Assembly (NCBI GenBank): GCA_947483545.1
Contig: CANKNP010000122.1
Span: 1 to 13,168, forward strand
Source: Deltaproteobacteria bacterium
GTDB lineage: Bacteria > Myxococcota > UBA796 > SXON01
DNA length: 13,168 bases
Reading direction: 5' to 3'
Shown: positions 1-7,493 of the stretch, one piece after another
How positions within the stretch are numbered: the first letter of the stretch is position 1
Layout of the letters: each line of letters opens with the position of its first letter
Translations under genes and position numbers: made by a program
Notes under the pieces: model-generated
Database searches by the model: none
What the model saw: the letters and a program-made list of their open reading frames with translations, nothing else
Told to the model about the DNA's origin: nothing

Positions 1-2801
1 CCCGTCGCGCCGCTGTAGGCCGCCAACACATGCTGGTAGTCCGAGACGGTCCGGCCCGCGAGCGCGATGAAATACAGCGCGCCTTCGCCGCCGATCAGGT
101 AGTCGGGAACGCCGTCGCCGTCCATGTCGCCGAACGCCGGAGCCTGTGACATCGTGGCAAAACTGGGCTCGTTGGTGTTGCTGTTCTCTCCCCAGCCGCT
201 GGAAACGAAGGAAAGGTCGCGGATCGGCTCGGCGTTGTAGTTGTACAGCGGGCTCTGCCCCAGCATCACCGGGCTCGCCACGGCGCTCCTGCCGAAGCCA
301 TCGAGGTCGGCGAACGCCAACGATCCCGGGTGGCCCTCGCCGACGAGCGGCAGCAACGCCGCCTGGTTGACGAGGCCAGATTCGTAAAGCGGCCAGCCAT
401 CGACAAGCGTGCCGGTGTCCGCGTCGTAGAGGTAGCTCACGGAGTCGTTCCCGCCGTTCGCGGCCTCGTTGGTAGCGATGCCGATCTCGTAATCGCCATC
501 GCTGTCCACGTCGGCCACTGCCGGAGAGGCGATGATGCGCACGCCGCTCTGCCCACACAGGTCGGGCGAGCAGACTTCGATGGGGTAGGGTCCCCAAGGC
601 GCACCGGTCGAATCCCAAACGTAGAGTTTTTGATCCATCGCGGCGGCGATGATCTCGAACTTGCCGTCGTTGTCCAAATCCTCGAGCGTGATCGCTGAAG
701 CGATGCCGTTGTCCCAGGTGGTGAACCGGGTGACCTCGCTCACGTCGCGGCCTTCGATGTAGATGGGGAAGCCGGACTTCACGGCGCCGTCCGGGGTCCA
801 GGCCCAAACAGCCCCGGTCCCGGTGCCAACCAGAATCTCGACGATCCCGTCCGCGTCGATGTCGCCGACCGCGACAGAGCCGATCGCCCCATCGCCGAGG
901 GCCTCCAGCTCGTCTGCAGCGGGCTGGTCCTGATGCCATCGAGGGTCCACCCCAGTCGAGACCGGCCATCCCGGCAGCTCCAAACCGCTCCCGTCGATCG
1001 CGTGGATGAGCCCGCCCGTGTCGGCGATGATGATCTCGAAGATGGCGTCGCCATTGAGGTCCGCGAGCGCTGGCGAGGACTCCATCGACGAGTCGAACCG
1101 CATGGGAAAGCCCTCCACCAGCGTCTCATCCTCATGCACGACGAAGGTCTTTCGAAACTCGCCGGTTCGAGCCTGGGTGTCCGTCACCCGGGCGCGAACG
1201 GTCACCATCGGCGCCATCACGCGCGTGACGCGCTCGACGACGCCCTCGTCCTTGTCGGCCTCAGGCACCTCGACGACCGGAACGGTGGTCAAATCCAACG
1301 TGCCCAAGGTCCCGGTGATCGCGCTGGTCGCATGCCCCGCGCCGAATTCGGTCCAGACCAGGGGATTCTCTCCGTACCCCACCTCGAGTATCCAATCGAA
1401 GCCCGCGGTCCGATCCGCGGAGAGCGTACCGACGATGTCGATCGTGGCCCGACTTGGGTCTACATATTCAAGCCAGGTTGGCGACGTGATGTTCGCGACG
1501 GGCGGGATATTGCCGCTCGCGACCATCTCGACGGCGCGCCAAGCGTTCACACGGCCGTATCCAAAATAGGGGTCCCAACCGGGCGTGGAGGGGTAGGTCC
1601 GCGCCTCTTCGATCTCGGCGTAGGTCAGGTAGACGTCGTCCGCGGTCTGGATGAGGATCTGGTCGGCCTCGTCCGCGGTCAATTCCATGTCGCGGTCTTT
1701 GGCGGCGGACTTCATCAGCCCGAGGACGCCGGAGGTGATGGCGGCGGAGCCGGTGGCGCAGGCCGGAGACCCCGCGACGAGCTGAACGCGCGGGCCGAAA
1801 TTGTTGCAATTCAGAAAATTGAGGTAGCTGTAAACGTCGTTGTTCTCATCGTCCTCCTCCGGGCGAACCGAGTGGATGTACAGGATGCCCTCCCGCAACG
1901 AGGGCATGTTGGAGTGGTAGCTGTTCTCGTCGCCCGTCACGCCGACAAGGTTCACGTTTCGCTCCCTGGCGTACGTCACGGCGTCGGCCGTCAGCCCCGG
2001 GCTCGACAAGGCCCCCAGCGACATGTTCACGACCGTGGCCCCGCGGTCGACGGCGTAGAGGATCGACAGCGCCACGCGGGCGCCATCGGTCACGAAGCTG
2101 TCGCCATCGCGGATCGGCAGCACCGCGCAGGTCGGGCACGCGCCGATGTCGCCGATGCCGTCGCCGCCCTCGGCCGCCATCTCCTCGATGACTCCGGAGC
2201 CGTGGGTCCCGGACTCGTTGTCCCACTCGGTGAACGCGTCGTTGTCGTCCGCGAAGAAGTCCCAACCGGCGATGTCGTCCACAAACCCGTTGCTGTCGCC
2301 GTCGAGCCCGTCGGAGAACGTGTAGATCAGGTCGGAGGCGTCGAGGTGCCAATCCGCTTCGTCCCGCCCGGCGGTGATATCCACCTGCTCGGCCCAATCC
2401 TGAATGTTGACGAGCCCGTCGAGGTTCAGATCGTAATCCGGCGCCTCGGTGCCATCGGCGTAGTGTGGGACCGGCAGCTCGGCGAGGTTGAGGAAGATCT
2501 TGTTCTGGTACTGGTCGTCGGCCCAGTCCACTCCTGAGTCAAGGACCGCCAGGACGATGTCGAAGCGGCCGGTGGTGGTCCGAAAAGCCCGGTCCTCGCC
2601 GTTTCCGGAGCCCATCGCCAGCTCGGCAGTCCGCACCGTGTCCCGGGAGCCCTCGGGGATGTACGAGATCATCGGCCAGTATCCCCCGAGATCGTCGGGA
2701 CACAGGTCCGGTCGGTCCGGCTCGCCGCACTCGGGGTAGGTCGGGAGCGGGAGCACGGCGCGCGAAGTGCCGGACAGGAGCAGGAGCCAGGGGAGGAGCA
2801 T
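1..2801 (-). CDS. Secreted S8 (subtilisin-like) peptidase with FG-GAP/VCBS repeats, C-terminus beyond window
   Basis: The frame is open from an ATG at 2801 to the left edge, giving 933 visible residues. An N-terminal hydrophobic signal peptide (MLLPWLLLLSGTSRA, likely cleavage near residue 15) predicts export. The S8 fold is shown by the Asp motif VLDSGVD (D88), the His motif GTHGSG (H200) and the family signature DGDSNGFVDDIAGWDFF between them. A second calcium-type loop, DLNLDGLVNIQDW, lies at residues 124-136. The nucleophile region reads ACATGSAAITSGVLGL, which puts Thr350, not Ser, at the catalytic position. Asp291 (VTGDEN) stands where subtilisins have the oxyanion-hole Asn. Residues from about 574 onward hold at least six FG-GAP/VCBS-like repeats with loops such as DIDADG, DLDNDG, DVDSDG and DMDGDG, expected to form a calcium-binding propeller. 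It lies 12 nt after the lipoprotein gene, probably in one transcript. No clear Shine-Dalgarno precedes the start. The family call is firm; proteolytic activity is uncertain. Confidence 0.9.
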   Translation of the reverse strand, partial: MLLPWLLLLSGTSRAVLPLPTYPECGEPDRPDLCPDDLGGYWPMISYIPEGSRDTVRTAELAMGSGNGEDRAFRTTTGRFDIVLAVLDSGVDWADDQYQNKIFLNLAELPVPHYADGTEAPDYDLNLDGLVNIQDWAEQVDITAGRDEADWHLDASDLIYTFSDGLDGDSNGFVDDIAGWDFFADDNDAFTEWDNESGTHGSGVIEEMAAEGGDGIGDIGACPTCAVLPIRDGDSFVTDGARVALSILYAVDRGATVVNMSLGALSSPGLTADAVTYARERNVNLVGVTGDENSYHSNMPSLREGILYIHSVRPEEDDENNDVYSYLNFLNCNNFGPRVQLVAGSPACATGSAAITSGVLGLMKSAAKDRDMELTADEADQILIQTADDVYLTYAEIEEARTYPSTPGWDPYFGYGRVNAWRAVEMVASGNIPPVANITSPTWLEYVDPSRATIDIVGTLSADRTAGFDWILEVGYGENPLVWTEFGAGHATSAITGTLGTLDLTTVPVVEVPEADKDEGVVERVTRVMAPMVTVRARVTDTQARTGEFRKTFVVHEDETLVEGFPMRFDSSMESSPALADLNGDAIFEIIIADTGGLIHAIDGSGLELPGWPVSTGVDPRWHQDQPAADELEALGDGAIGSVAVGDIDADGIVEILVGTGTGAVWAWTPDGAVKSGFPIYIEGRDVSEVTRFTTWDNGIASAITLEDLDNDGKFEIIAAAMDQKLYVWDSTGAPWGPYPIEVCSPDLCGQSGVRIIASPAVADVDSDGDYEIGIATNEAANGGNDSVSYLYDADTGTLVDGWPLYESGLVNQAALLPLVGEGHPGSLAFADLDGFGRSAVASPVMLGQSPLYNYNAEPIRDLSFVSSGWGENSNTNEPSFATMSQAPAFGDMDGDGVPDYLIGGEGALYFIALAGRTVSDYQHVLAAYSGAT

Positions 2802-2813
2802 GATCGGGCGGGG

Positions 2814-3392
2814 CTAACCGGGCAGGAGGTAGTAGGCGTAGCCGCCTTCGTTCGAGAAGCTCGCGTAGGTGGCGTCCCCGGTGACCGAGGGCGGTCCCAT
2901 GACGGCCCACCAGTAGTCATACGACTCGGAATAGGAGAATATCCAGGGCCCATCGTATTCGTAGACCGTATCGCCGTACGCGTAGGCATAGGTCATGGCG
3001 AGACCCCAGTAGCCGGCGTACCCGTCGAACACCCCTTCGAATCCTCCCAGACAACCCTCGCCGACCTCTTCTCCGCCCGACAGTGTCAGGTGGAATGCCC
3101 AGTCGCAAAGTGGACAGCCGGGGGGTGCCGATCCGGTCTGGGCCCAATCGTAATCAGCCCTGCACACGACCTCCAGCGACGGGTTTCGAATCACGTGTGC
3201 GTAGGTTCCCTCCAAGTAAACGCCGTCCGCGGTCTGCCAGCTCCCCTCGGCGTAAAGCACGCCGATGGCTGTGTCCAAACCGTCCGTCGGTTCGGTGTCG
3301 GTCTCCTCCGTCGGCCCTGGGGTTGACGCGACCGGATCCGCCGGATCGCGGCCACAGCCGAGGAGCATGAGGATCCAGGGGGATAGGCGCAT
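2814..3392 (-). CDS. Small predicted lipoprotein of unknown function
   Basis: A 192-residue product with a type II signal peptide: a short hydrophobic stretch and the lipobox LLGC with the lipidated Cys at position 13. A low-complexity linker rich in Thr, Asp, Glu and Pro follows (about residues 15-42), typical of outer-membrane-anchored lipoproteins in Myxococcota. The remaining roughly 150 residues are rich in Tyr, Trp and Gly and form a probable all-beta domain. Three Cys residues, including a CPLC pair (segment PGCPLCDWAF), could form disulfides outside the cytoplasm; I recall similar Cys-Cys-aromatic patterns in other uncharacterised Myxococcota lipoproteins, but this is memory and not a search. 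The ATG at 3392 is required for the signal peptide. It is the first gene of the unit with the S8-family protein, 12 nt upstream of it. No catalytic motif is visible and no function is assigned. Confidence 0.8.
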   Translation of the reverse strand: MRLSPWILMLLGCGRDPADPVASTPGPTEETDTEPTDGLDTAIGVLYAEGSWQTADGVYLEGTYAHVIRNPSLEVVCRADYDWAQTGSAPPGCPLCDWAFHLTLSGGEEVGEGCLGGFEGVFDGYAGYWGLAMTYAYAYGDTVYEYDGPWIFSYSESYDYWWAVMGPPSVTGDATYASFSNEGGYAYYLLPG

Positions 3393-3397
3393 TCGGG

Positions 3398-3403
3398 AGG
3401 GTA
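3398..3403 (-). promoter_or_regulatory. Candidate -10 hexamer of the lipoprotein gene, leaderless geometry
   Basis: On the minus strand TACCCT is followed by CCCGA and then the ATG at 3392. A TANNNT hexamer 5 nt before a start codon with no Shine-Dalgarno is the geometry known for leaderless genes in some bacteria. No clear -35 element is seen, so this is tentative. Confidence 0.25.
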
Positions 3404-3638
3404 ACCATCCCCCTCCGGGCGCGAGGATGGCACAATGCTGAGGGGCTCAGTTATGGTACATCGACGGACCTCCGCGTTTCGGTTACGCCAGGTTCGGAGC
3501 CGAGAACGACGTGTGGCCGGTCTGGACGGCGGGGCTGTGTGCGGCGGCGGTGGATGAGGATCGGCTCAATGCGCTGATTCGGGAGTTGGCGCCGGCGATG
3601 CGGGAGGCGACGGGCGCAAGGCTGGACCGCCTGCCCCG

Positions 3639-3647
3639 TGCTACACT
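3639..3647 (+). promoter_or_regulatory. Candidate extended -10 promoter of the PBP1B gene
   Basis: TGCTACACT fits an extended -10 element (TG, one base, then TACACT at 3642-3647). Initiation about 7 nt further on would leave a leader of roughly 9 nt before the ATG at 3663, and no Shine-Dalgarno is visible there. No good -35 box is found at standard spacing, which extended -10 promoters can tolerate. Confidence 0.3.
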
Positions 3648-3662
3648 TGACCCGTCCACCCC

Positions 3663-6083
3663 ATGGCTACGAAACCAGGTCAACCCCCGCCGCTCGCCGC
3701 ACGCAAGCCCAAGGGCAAGCCGGTGGCGCGTCCCCCTGCGCGGAAAAAGCCCTCCGGAGCCGCTAAGTCCGGGGGCGCCACGCTGAAGATCCTCGGCGCT
3801 TGGCTCCGGGTGGGTCTGTACGCCACGTTGATCGGCGCGACGCTGGGCACCGCAACGACGCTGGGGATCTGCTACCGGGGGGCGGTCGCGCGCATCGACG
3901 AGGGGCTCGCCGGCCCGGTCTGGTCGGTCCCCGGCCATGTCTGGAGCGCCCCGGTGGAGGTCTGGCAGGGGCTTCAGGCCAGCCCGGAGGCGCTCGCCAC
4001 GACGCTCGTGGACGCCGGCTACGCGCGGGTCTCGAAGGCCCAACATCCCGGCGATGTGCAGCTCGGCGACGGCACGATGATGGTGATCAACCGCGCCGCG
4101 CAGGGGTTCAAGCCCAAGGCCGACGAGGTCCTGCTCACGTTTCGAGACGGTCGGGTGCGCTCGATCTCGCCGGGGACGAAAGCGACCTTTGCGCCTGCAC
4201 TCCTGGCGACTGTCCGGGGCGCAGACAATGAGAACCGCAACCCGGTCCCGCTGGAGCGGATCCCGAAGGTGCTGCGTGACGCCGTGCTCGCATCGGAGGA
4301 CGCCAGATTCTACGACCATCCCGGGGTGGATCCTCTCGGTCTTCTACGCGCGTTGGCCGTGGATCTCTGGCACCAGGAGATGGTGCAGGGCGGGTCCACG
4401 CTCACCCAGCAGGTGGTCAAGAACCTCTTCCTCAGCCACGAGCGCACCGCGAGTCGAAAGTTTTCGGAGATGATGCTCGCGTTTGCGTTGGAGCGCCGGC
4501 TGAGCAAGGATCAAATCCTGGAGTTGTACCTCAACGAGGTCTACATGGGCCAGGGGGGAGGGGCCTCGTTGTGCGGCATGGACGCGGCGTCCCGGGCGTG
4601 GTTTGGGAAATCGGTCGAGCGGGTCGAATTGGTCGAGGCGGCGACGTTGGTAGGAGCGATCGCCTCGCCGAACCAGTGGTCGCCGGTTCGACATCCAGAG
4701 GCGTCCCTGGAACGTCGAAATGTCGTGCTCTCCCGGATGCTTCAGACGGGTGCGATCACGGCCGCCCAGCAGAAGGAGGCCGCCGCCGCCCCCTTGGAGA
4801 TCTCGCCCCTGCCGGCGGGGCGTCGGGCTCCGTACGCCGTGGATCGGGCCGTGGAGCAAGCCGAGGTGCAGCTTGGAGAGGGAGCGATCGCCCGGGATGG
4901 TTTGGATGTCCGGACGTCGATTCAGCCGCTGGTTCAGCAGGCCGCCGAGCGAGCACTGCGCGAGGGGTTTGCGGAGGTCGTGGCAGGTCATCCTGGGATC
5001 GCTGGCGCCCAAGCCGCGATCGTGGTCCTGCGTGCGGCGGATGGGGCGATCGTGGCCCAGGTCGGCGGAAGGGATTGGGAGAAGAGTCCGTTCGATCGGG
5101 CGAGCGACGCGGTCCGAGAGATCGGGTCCACCGTGAAGCCGCTGACCCTGCTGTTCGCGTTGGAGGCGGATCCTGGGCTCTCGCCCGCGCTGCTGCTGGA
5201 CGATGCGCCGCTCACCCGAACGCATGACGGCAAGGCCTGGAAGCCTGAAAATTTTGACCACACCTTCGTTGGACCCATCACGCTCCGCCGGGCGATCGCG
5301 ACGTCCAGAAATATCCCCGCGGTGCTGCTCGCAGAGCGCGTGGGGATGCGATCTGTCCGGGATGGACTGCGCAAGCTTGGGCTCTCCCGGGCGACCGACT
5401 ATCCAAGCGTAGCTTTGGGTGGATTTGGGGCGACCCCCAACGAGCTGGCTGCGGCCTACGGGATCTTCGCTGGCGACGGGCGCTACCACGCCCCGTGGGT
5501 CACGGCGGGCGCGTGGCGAGGGGAAGCCGCGGTTTTCAGCGCGGGAACCACGAAGGGCCAGGGCTTTTCGGCGCGCGCCCGTTGGCTCACGACCGACGTG
5601 ATGCGCTCGGTTCTGAGGGACGGCACGGGACGCGCGGCCTCCAAATACGGCGTGGGACCGGGGGCCGCTGGCAAGAGCGGGACGACGGACGCCACGAAGG
5701 ACGCGTGGTTTGCTGGCGTGACCGGCGGCTACAGCGTCGTCGCCTGGGTCGGCTTCGATGACGGCCGGCCGCTTGGGCTCACTGGCTCAAGCGCAGCGTT
5801 GCCCATTTGGGCGCGGATGGTGGACGCGCTCGGCAATTCTTCCAGCATCCCTGGGCCGCCCAAGGACCTCGTGTCCGTCACGCTCTGCGATGCCACCGGC
5901 CTGCCGGTCTGCGGGGACTGCGAGGCGACGCACACGGAGTGGTTTTCGAGCGGGGCAGTGCCGGACGGATGCGCGGAGGGGCTGCCGGCGGGTGCGTTGC
6001 CCGTCGGGGAGACGAACCCTGGGGAACCTGACGCGAAGCGGGGGGTTTTTGAAAGTATCGGGGATTTGTTGCGGGGGAGGTGA
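3663..6083 (+). CDS. mrcB: Bifunctional class A penicillin-binding protein, PBP1B type
   Basis: This 806-residue inner-membrane protein polymerises lipid II into glycan strands and cross-links the peptides in the periplasm. A basic, Pro-rich cytoplasmic tail (1-40) is followed by one transmembrane helix (about 46-70). Residues about 83-165 (PVWSVPGHVWSAPVEVWQGL and on) align with the UB2H region of PBP1B, the docking site for an outer-membrane lipoprotein activator in enterobacteria. The GT51 glycosyltransferase has its catalytic Glu in ASEDARFYDHPG (E212), then GGSTLTQQVVKNL (243-255), ELYLNEVYMGQG and GAIASPNQWSP. The transpeptidase has STVK (S489 nucleophile, K492), SRN (548-550) and KSGTT (671-675; Ser replaces the usual Thr of KTG, a conservative change). 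The C-terminal tail carries four Cys (742, 750, 753, 770) that could pair in the periplasm. Both active sites look intact. The rhlE-like gene follows 42 nt downstream; no LpoB-like activator is recognised in the window. Confidence 0.94.
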   Translation: MATKPGQPPPLAARKPKGKPVARPPARKKPSGAAKSGGATLKILGAWLRVGLYATLIGATLGTATTLGICYRGAVARIDEGLAGPVWSVPGHVWSAPVEVWQGLQASPEALATTLVDAGYARVSKAQHPGDVQLGDGTMMVINRAAQGFKPKADEVLLTFRDGRVRSISPGTKATFAPALLATVRGADNENRNPVPLERIPKVLRDAVLASEDARFYDHPGVDPLGLLRALAVDLWHQEMVQGGSTLTQQVVKNLFLSHERTASRKFSEMMLAFALERRLSKDQILELYLNEVYMGQGGGASLCGMDAASRAWFGKSVERVELVEAATLVGAIASPNQWSPVRHPEASLERRNVVLSRMLQTGAITAAQQKEAAAAPLEISPLPAGRRAPYAVDRAVEQAEVQLGEGAIARDGLDVRTSIQPLVQQAAERALREGFAEVVAGHPGIAGAQAAIVVLRAADGAIVAQVGGRDWEKSPFDRASDAVREIGSTVKPLTLLFALEADPGLSPALLLDDAPLTRTHDGKAWKPENFDHTFVGPITLRRAIATSRNIPAVLLAERVGMRSVRDGLRKLGLSRATDYPSVALGGFGATPNELAAAYGIFAGDGRYHAPWVTAGAWRGEAAVFSAGTTKGQGFSARARWLTTDVMRSVLRDGTGRAASKYGVGPGAAGKSGTTDATKDAWFAGVTGGYSVVAWVGFDDGRPLGLTGSSAALPIWARMVDALGNSSSIPGPPKDLVSVTLCDATGLPVCGDCEATHTEWFSSGAVPDGCAEGLPAGALPVGETNPGEPDAKRGVFESIGDLLRGR

Positions 6084-6113
6084 CACGGGCGAGCGCAACG
6101 CACCCCCGCGGCG

Positions 6114-6119
6114 TAGACG
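6114..6119 (+). promoter_or_regulatory. Candidate -10 hexamer of the DEAD-box helicase gene, leaderless geometry
   Basis: TAGACG is followed by CCCGCC and then the ATG at 6126, so transcription could begin at or beside the start codon. No Shine-Dalgarno is present in the 42-nt gap. The same geometry occurs before tatB (TAGCCG, CCCCCC, GTG). No clear -35 element is seen. Confidence 0.25.
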
Positions 6120-6125
6120 CCCGCC

Positions 6126-7463
6126 ATGTCTGACCCCGTCGTCCCCACCGCCGCCCCAGCGCCTTCTTTTGCCACGCTCCAGCTCGATCCGCGCGTGCTC
6201 ACCGCGGTGTCGGCGGCCGGCTACACCGAGCCGACGCCGATCCAGCTCGCCGCGATCCCGCACGTGCTCGCCGGGCTGGACCTGATCGGCATCGCGCAGA
6301 CCGGCACGGGCAAGACCGCCGCGTTCATGCTGCCTATCCTCACGCGGCTGGCGAAGGCCCCCAACGCCCGCTGCACCCGCGTACTGGTGCTCGTGCCCAC
6401 ACGCGAACTGGCGACGCAAATCGAGGAGAACGTCAACATCTACGCCAAGGGGCTCTCCCTGCGGTGCGCCACCGTGTTCGGCGGGGTGGGCGAGCGGCCG
6501 CAGATCAACGCGCTGCGTGCTGGCTACGAGGTGATCGTGGCTTGCCCCGGGCGCTTGATCGATCTGATGGAGCGCCGCTTCGGGGATTTCCGGGGCGTGG
6601 AGCACCTGGTGCTCGATGAGGCGGACCGGATGTTGGACATGGGGTTCTTGCCCTCGATCCGGCGCATCGTCCGCATCATGCCGGCCAAACGCCAGACGTT
6701 GATGTTCTCGGCGACCTTGTCCAAAGACATTGAGGCGCTGACGCGGGATTTTCAACGGACGCCGAAGAAGATTGAGATTGGCGTTCGCACGAACCCGGCG
6801 GCGACCGTGACCCAGCGGATCTACGAGGTCCCGCGGAACCTGAAGCTCTCGCTGCTTGGATACCTGCTTCAACAGTCGAACCTGGCCGAGGGCATGGAGA
6901 GCGTATTGATCTTCACGCGCACCAAGCACGGGGCGGATCGCGTCGCGCGCAAGCTGGAGACGATGGCCGTCCCGACCGGGGTCTTGCACTCGAACCGCAC
7001 CCAACCCCAGCGGCAGAAGGCCCTCGCAGACTTCAAGTCCGGCGCCGTGAGAGCGCTCGTGGCCACCGACATCGCGGCGAGAGGGATTGACGTTGAAGGG
7101 ATTTCGCATGTGGTGAACTACGATTTTCCGATGCACACGGAGGATTACATCCACCGGATCGGGCGAACCGGCCGTGCCAACCTTGCCGGGGATGCGATCA
7201 GCTTTGTCTGCGAGGATGATCACGCCTCAGTGCGGCAATTGGAGCGATCGATAGGCCATGGGATCGTGCGCGCGCGGGCGGAGGGGTTTGACTATGCGGC
7301 GGTCCAAGCGCCCGCGGGGGTGCCGAGGGAGGGGTTGGTGATGCCGAAGGTTCAACGTCCGGCGGGTCGGCCGGGGGGGGCGTGGGGGCGGGATCCAGAC
7401 CCGTCGAAGCCGGACTATCGGCACAAGAAGGGCGGCGGTGGGGGGGGGCGCGGCCGGCGGTGA
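6126..7463 (+). CDS. rhlE: DEAD-box ATP-dependent RNA helicase, RhlE type
   Basis: A 445-residue cytoplasmic helicase that remodels RNA duplexes using ATP, probably in ribosome assembly or mRNA turnover. All family motifs are present in order: Q motif (FATLQL with TEPTPIQ, 15-40), Walker A AQTGTGKT (57-64), PTRELATQ (91-98), PGRLIDL, DEAD (164-167), SAT (195-197), IFTRTK, TDIAARGID (314-322) and HRIGRTGRA (343-351). The core has normal length. The C-terminal tail (about 395-445) is Gly/Arg/Lys/Pro-rich and ends in KKGGGGGGRGRR, an RNA-binding type extension common in the RhlE group. The tail is encoded by long G runs (7373-7380 and 7440-7448), so its exact reading frame depends on correct base calling there. 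The ATG at 6126 places the Q motif at the expected distance. It is convergent with the ferritin-like gene, only 30 bp away. Confidence 0.95.
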   Translation: MSDPVVPTAAPAPSFATLQLDPRVLTAVSAAGYTEPTPIQLAAIPHVLAGLDLIGIAQTGTGKTAAFMLPILTRLAKAPNARCTRVLVLVPTRELATQIEENVNIYAKGLSLRCATVFGGVGERPQINALRAGYEVIVACPGRLIDLMERRFGDFRGVEHLVLDEADRMLDMGFLPSIRRIVRIMPAKRQTLMFSATLSKDIEALTRDFQRTPKKIEIGVRTNPAATVTQRIYEVPRNLKLSLLGYLLQQSNLAEGMESVLIFTRTKHGADRVARKLETMAVPTGVLHSNRTQPQRQKALADFKSGAVRALVATDIAARGIDVEGISHVVNYDFPMHTEDYIHRIGRTGRANLAGDAISFVCEDDHASVRQLERSIGHGIVRARAEGFDYAAVQAPAGVPREGLVMPKVQRPAGRPGGAWGRDPDPSKPDYRHKKGGGGGGRGRR

Positions 7464-7493
7464 ACGTCCAAGTACCCGCGGGGATTTTCCAGC

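Larger units (their letters stand above)
3393..3662. other. Divergent intergenic region between the lipoprotein gene and the PBP1B gene
   Basis: This 270-bp gap separates two divergent genes and must hold promoters for both. Candidate elements are listed separately. From the stop at 3439 an open plus-strand frame runs rightward with protein-like composition (for example VWPVWTAGL and DEDRLNALIRELAPAM). Its first usable start is a GTG at 3511, and it continues 120 nt into the penicillin-binding protein gene in another frame. It may be a gene remnant or chance; I do not call it a gene. No RNA gene or strong terminator is seen. Confidence 0.5.

Noticed and set aside
933..2537. A long plus-strand open frame (534 codons) antisense to the subtilase gene
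   Set aside because: It is rich in Arg, Asp, Val and His with no domain motif, and it is the mirror of a well-supported gene with S8 and FG-GAP motifs. GC-rich third positions keep antisense frames open.
5787..7223. A minus-strand frame of 478 codons spanning the PBP1B and helicase genes
   Set aside because: It crosses the boundary of two genes with complete motif sets on the plus strand and has no recognisable protein features.
7464..7493. Possible bidirectional terminator between the helicase and ferritin-like genes
   Set aside because: The 30-bp gap has only the palindrome CCCGCGGG followed by ATTTT. It has no loop and cannot form a useful hairpin.
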